A DNA stretch of 10,674 nucleotides from Bacteroidales bacterium (GTDB lineage: Bacteria > Bacteroidota > Bacteroidia > Bacteroidales > PUMT01): positions 1 through 10,674 of the forward strand of contig SLOS01000360.1 in assembly GCA_007132365.1 (NCBI GenBank), given 5' to 3'. The notes under the pieces are model-generated. The model did not search any database. It was not told the DNA's origin and saw only the letters and a program-made list of their open reading frames with translations. The translations under genes were made by a program, and so were the position numbers. Below, in pieces: positions 7,175 to 10,674 of the stretch; the first letter of the stretch is position 1; every line of letters begins with the position of its first letter.

Positions 7175-9907
7175 ATGGCCGGAGAGATCACCATACTTAT
7201 TGACGGCAGGAAAATAATTACCAGCGAGGGACTTAACCTTCTTGAAGTTGCCAGGGATAATGGTTTTGATATCCCGGGACTTTGTTACCACAAAAAGCTC
7301 AGTCCGACCGGGGCCTGCCGCCTATGCATATGCAAGGTCAGGGGTATGAACGGACTGGTAGCCTCATGCACTATAAGTGTTAAAGACGGAATGGAGGTGA
7401 CTGCATTTGACAGTGAGCTGGAAGAGGCCCGGGGCTACCTTCTCGATTACCTTCTTTCGGAGCATAATGAAGAGTCTGACGGTACCTGGCATGACGAGTT
7501 CAGGGAGCTCAGGATCCGTTACGGACTGGATGACCCGGCAAAAAGGAAATTTCCTCCGGTGTGGGTGGAGCTTGGTTATCCTTCCGATGACACATCACCC
7601 GTCCTGACCTATGATGCTTCCAAATGCATTAAATGTTTCAGATGCATCAAGGCTTGTGAGGAGGTTCAGGGCAAGAATGTCCTCTCTTTTACCAGCCGTG
7701 GGATCACCTCCTACATAATTGCCGGTTTTGACAACTGGAAAGAATCGGAATGTGACGGTTGCGGTGAATGCATCCAGCTCTGCCCGACAGGCGCAATAGT
7801 TGAAAAACCCCACAGGGAAAAGCTGCGGCTTGACAAGATTGACAAAAAGGTCATCACAACCTGTCCCTATTGCGGTGTGGGATGCCAGCTGGAATTGCTT
7901 GTGCGTGACGGGCAGATTGTGCGGTCCAACGGGGTTGAGGGGGTACCTCCCAATGACGGAAGGCTTTGCGTGAAGGGCCGTTTCGGTTATGATTTTGTAC
8001 ACAGTCCCGAAAGATTGACCACACCGCTTATAAAGCGAAACGGAAAGTTTGAGAAGGCTCCATGGGATGAGGCTTTCCGGCTTGTCGCGGAAAGATTCCT
8101 TGAAATTCAGCAGAAACATGGAAACCATGCCCTTGCCGGTTACTCCTCCGCTAAATGTACAAATGAAGATAACTATTTGTTCCAGAAATTTATCAGGGTT
8201 GTTTTCCGTAACAACAACGTGGACTACTGCACCAGGCTTTGCCATGCCTCAACCGTTGTGGCCATGCTCCGGTCAATAGGCGACGGGGCAGGCAGTAATT
8301 CAATCGAGGATTATGAAAGGGCTGATTGTGTGCTGGTGACCGGCAACAATATGATTGAGACCCACCCGGTAACCGCCACATTCGTAAAAAAAGGGAAAAG
8401 AGACGGGGGCAGCCTTATCGTGATCGACCCCAAGTGGACCCCCCTGGTGAAGTATGCGGATATATGGCTCCGGCCAAGGCTGGGCACGGATGTGGCGCTA
8501 CTGAACGGCATGATGCATGTTATCATAAAAGAGGGGCTGACGGACAATGCTTTTATCATGCAGAGAGTTGAAGGCGGGCCTGAGGCATTTGAGGCGCTCA
8601 GGGAGGTAACGGACAAATACACTCCTGAAGTTACTGAACAGATCACTTCGGTGCCTGCCGGTGATATTGCCCGTGCCGCTGTTCTTTTTGCAAAGGGACC
8701 GAAATCGCTTGTCGCAACCGGAATGGGAATGAGCCAGCAGGTTACCGGGACAAACAACGTATTCAGCCTGATAAATTTGCTGCTTATCACAGGGCACCTG
8801 GGCAGGGAGGGGTCAGGGATCAATCCGCCGCGCGGACAAAATAACGTGCAGGGTGCCTCCGATGTTGGCACATCGCCGCTTACCTATCCCGGATACATCC
8901 CGGTGGGTAACGATGAAAACCGTAAGAGGGTGGCAAAGGTCTGGGGAGTCCCTTTTGAATCCCTTTCGGGGGAACCCGGCCTTACAACCGTCGAGATCAT
9001 GCAGGCAGCACATAAGGGTTTGGTTAAGGGCATGTATATAATGGGGGAGAACCCGATGGTAACCGATCCCAATCTGAACCATGCCGAAGAGGCGCTCAAA
9101 AGACTTGATTTCCTTGTGGTCCAGGATATTTTCCATACCGAAACAACCCGGTTTGCCGACGTTGTTTTACCGGCAGCATCGTTTGCCGAGAAAAACGGAA
9201 CCTTTGTCAACAGCGACCGTAGGGTACTGAGGGTGAGAAAGGCTGTTGACCCGCCCGGAGAAGCGAGGCAGGACTGGGAGATAATCCTTGAGATTGCCCG
9301 AAGGATGGGCAAACCTATTGGCAATTACAAAGATGAATCAGCAATATTTGATGAAATTGCTGCTGTGACGCCCATGATGGCGGGTATATCTCATAAAAGG
9401 ATTGAATATAAAGGCATCCAGTGGCCCTGTCCGTCGAAGGACCATCCGGGCACCGCAACCCTCTTCCTGGAGAGGTTCAATACCCCTTCAGGCAAGGCAA
9501 AACTGAATCCTGTCGGGTATGTTGAACAGGATGAGAGAGCCACCCGTGAGTTTCCGTTTATCCTCAACAGCGGCCGTATCCTGTACCAGTATCATTCGTC
9601 CACCATGTCACGCCGGAACAAGGCTCTTAATGATTATGCAAATGAAGCCTATGTGCTTATGAATCCCCTGGACGCCAGGGCAACCGGGATGTCAGAGGGC
9701 AACAGGGTAAGGCTTGTCTCCCCGCGCGGCGAACTGGAAACAATTCTCCGGATAAGTGAAGAGGTCGCCCCGGGTGAATTGTTCATGCCTTTCCATTTCA
9801 GCGAGTCGCCTGTCAACCGGCTTACCCGGGACGAACTTGACCCGCATTCCAGGATTGCACCCTTTAAACTCTCCGCCTGCAGGATTGAGATTATCAAAAA
9901 AATATGA
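7175..9907 (+). CDS. fdhF: Formate dehydrogenase alpha (catalytic) subunit, Mo/W-bis-MGD, FdsA-type
   Basis: Oxidises formate to CO2 (or runs in reverse) and passes electrons through Fe-S clusters to the NuoE/F-like subunits and NAD+. It has 910 residues and no signal peptide or Tat motif, hence is cytoplasmic. Domains: [2Fe-2S] ferredoxin (C37, C48, C51, C65); a NuoG-like His-Cys3 region where H97 remains but the Cys ligands are missing; two [4Fe-4S] ferredoxin motifs (C151/154/157/161 and C193/196/199/203); the molybdopterin-domain [4Fe-4S] (C230, C233, C237, C265) with K267 just after it; the catalytic core with metal ligand C356 followed by H357 (YCTRLCHAS), a Cys rather than selenocysteine enzyme; the NPPRGQNNVQGASDVG signature; and a C-terminal dinucleotide-binding domain (about 790-905). 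RGQNNVQGA and RLCH support formate dehydrogenase over nitrate reductase. The stop overlaps the next start as ATGA. No fdhD-type sulfurtransferase is in view. fdsA would be an equally fair symbol. Confidence 0.95.
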   Translation: MAGEITILIDGRKIITSEGLNLLEVARDNGFDIPGLCYHKKLSPTGACRLCICKVRGMNGLVASCTISVKDGMEVTAFDSELEEARGYLLDYLLSEHNEESDGTWHDEFRELRIRYGLDDPAKRKFPPVWVELGYPSDDTSPVLTYDASKCIKCFRCIKACEEVQGKNVLSFTSRGITSYIIAGFDNWKESECDGCGECIQLCPTGAIVEKPHREKLRLDKIDKKVITTCPYCGVGCQLELLVRDGQIVRSNGVEGVPPNDGRLCVKGRFGYDFVHSPERLTTPLIKRNGKFEKAPWDEAFRLVAERFLEIQQKHGNHALAGYSSAKCTNEDNYLFQKFIRVVFRNNNVDYCTRLCHASTVVAMLRSIGDGAGSNSIEDYERADCVLVTGNNMIETHPVTATFVKKGKRDGGSLIVIDPKWTPLVKYADIWLRPRLGTDVALLNGMMHVIIKEGLTDNAFIMQRVEGGPEAFEALREVTDKYTPEVTEQITSVPAGDIARAAVLFAKGPKSLVATGMGMSQQVTGTNNVFSLINLLLITGHLGREGSGINPPRGQNNVQGASDVGTSPLTYPGYIPVGNDENRKRVAKVWGVPFESLSGEPGLTTVEIMQAAHKGLVKGMYIMGENPMVTDPNLNHAEEALKRLDFLVVQDIFHTETTRFADVVLPAASFAEKNGTFVNSDRRVLRVRKAVDPPGEARQDWEIILEIARRMGKPIGNYKDESAIFDEIAAVTPMMAGISHKRIEYKGIQWPCPSKDHPGTATLFLERFNTPSGKAKLNPVGYVEQDERATREFPFILNSGRILYQYHSSTMSRRNKALNDYANEAYVLMNPLDARATGMSEGNRVRLVSPRGELETILRISEEVAPGELFMPFHFSESPVNRLTRDELDPHSRIAPFKLSACRIEIIKKI

Positions 9908-10674
9908 TTATGGAAAATGAATTAGTACATGATTTTCTGAAAGAGGTTGAACTCTTCCGCGAGCTTGATGACGATGAACTGGATGCACTTAAAAGGTTTA
10001 CCACCGAAAAGGTATTTCCCCGGGGCTCACTTCTTTTCAGGGAGAATGCGCCGAGGACCAATATCTTTGTGATATACAACGGGGAGGTGGAACTTTTCAA
10101 GAGCACACCGTTTGGAATGGAAAAGAGGCTCACCTATTTCAGCAGGGGTGATTTCCTGGGAGAGGGTTCCTGGGGAGGTAAATCTCCGCACTCCACTTCA
10201 GCCAGGGCTCTGACTGATACCAGTGTAATGATAATTGATAAGGATTTTTTTATAGAAAACAGCCCGGCAGCTCTCAAAATATTTTCAAACATTGCAAGGG
10301 TAATGTCCCGGCGCATGAGAAATGCAAATAACCGGATCATTGATGTGGGGGCTCAGTATGAATCGGGAAGGACCAGGGAGGAGCAAGACCTGCTTGGGGA
10401 GAGGAACGTACCTTATGAGGTTTATTACGGGATACAGACCTTGAGGGGGATTGAAAATTTTAATATCAGCGGTATCACCCTGAACTTTTTCCCGTTACTA
10501 ATTAATGCACTGGCTATGGTTAAAATGGCAGCGGCAAAGGCGAATTATGAGCTGGGATTGCTCGACAAATCTGTCAGCGATGCCATTATCCGCGCCTGTA
10601 ACGAGATAAGGAACGGTAAATTCCACAGCAACTTTGCAATAGATATGATACAGGGAGGGGCGGGGACTTCAACG
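9904..10674 (+). CDS. Cyclic-nucleotide-binding-type domain fused to aspartate ammonia-lyase (3' end outside window)
   Basis: The frame is open from ATG 9904 to the window end (257 residues, no stop). Residues about 11-145 form a Crp/cNMP-binding-type effector domain: LFRELDDDELDAL, the beta-roll with IFVIYNGEVELF, then GDFLGEGSWGG, and a closing helix FSNIARVMSRRMRNANNRI. No helix-turn-helix follows. After a short linker, residues from about 158 match aspartase: DLLGERNVPYEVYYGIQTLR, ENFNISG, a VKMAAAKAN segment, and IQGGAGTST at the cut end. Aspartase releases fumarate and ammonia from aspartate; YYGIQTLR and LLG favour aspartase over fumarase C. In the effector domain, H96 occupies the place of the phosphate-binding Arg (R82 in E. 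coli Crp), so a canonical cAMP ligand is doubtful. The start overlaps the formate dehydrogenase stop by four bases (ATGA), implying translational coupling; a second ATG is at 9910. Its lyase active-site half is not visible, so activity is inferred. Confidence 0.9.
   Translation, partial: MIMENELVHDFLKEVELFRELDDDELDALKRFTTEKVFPRGSLLFRENAPRTNIFVIYNGEVELFKSTPFGMEKRLTYFSRGDFLGEGSWGGKSPHSTSARALTDTSVMIIDKDFFIENSPAALKIFSNIARVMSRRMRNANNRIIDVGAQYESGRTREEQDLLGERNVPYEVYYGIQTLRGIENFNISGITLNFFPLLINALAMVKMAAAKANYELGLLDKSVSDAIIRACNEIRNGKFHSNFAIDMIQGGAGTST

Noticed and set aside
6674..7291. 205-codon open frame on the minus strand
   Set aside because: It spans the end of the NuoF-like gene and the start of the formate dehydrogenase gene in antisense and has no family-like features; a shadow frame.
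8240..8242. Selenocysteine in the formate dehydrogenase
   Set aside because: The metal-ligand codon is TGC (Cys356), not TGA; the only in-frame TGA is the true stop at 9905-9907.
7595..8245. 216-codon open frame on the minus strand
   Set aside because: It lies entirely antisense to the formate dehydrogenase catalytic subunit, whose cofactor motifs are intact there; the antisense translation has no recognisable motif.

Overview
The window is a stretch of Bacteroidota-like chromosome, most likely from an anaerobic or facultative member related to Bacteroidales/Marinilabiliales. The reasons are the thrA-thrB-thrC order with a fused-type homoserine dehydrogenase, weak or absent Shine-Dalgarno sequences, TAnnTTTG-type motifs in front of genes, moderate GC, and the general look of the proteins. 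The lineage call is inference. All seven genes lie on the + strand and there is no intergenic gap above about 115 bases. I see no RNA genes, mobile elements or CRISPR arrays.

Region 1 (1-3201) is the threonine branch of aspartate-family biosynthesis. It holds the 3' end of an aspartokinase/homoserine dehydrogenase (thrA, cut by the window start), homoserine kinase (thrB) and threonine synthase (thrC). Together they take aspartate semialdehyde through homoserine and O-phosphohomoserine to threonine. A weak hairpin followed by a T run lies between thrB and thrC.

Region 2 (3305-5314) is a stand-alone exported metallophosphoesterase of the UshA / 5'-nucleotidase family. It has a signal peptide and, unusually, a C-terminal membrane anchor with an Arg/Lys-rich tail. 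A hairpin plus T run follows it and probably separates it from the next operon.

Region 3 (5426-10674) is a tightly packed operon for an NAD+-dependent formate dehydrogenase of the FdsGBA layout. It holds a NuoE-like [2Fe-2S] subunit, a NuoF-like FMN/NAD/[4Fe-4S] subunit and a large molybdenum/tungsten bis-MGD catalytic subunit with Cys as metal ligand. The stop codon of the catalytic subunit overlaps the start (ATGA) of a last gene that runs off the window end. This gene encodes a cyclic-nucleotide-binding-type (Crp-like effector) domain fused to aspartate ammonia-lyase.

The most interesting points are: (a) the effector-domain/aspartase fusion and its translational coupling to formate dehydrogenase, which suggests co-supply of NADH (from formate) and fumarate (from aspartate), perhaps for fumarate respiration; (b) a His where the effector domain normally has the phosphate-binding Arg; (c) loss of the Cys ligands of the His-Cys3 [4Fe-4S] cluster in the formate dehydrogenase N-terminal region; (d) an identical 11-base TTAACTTTGAA element just before two start codons of the operon.
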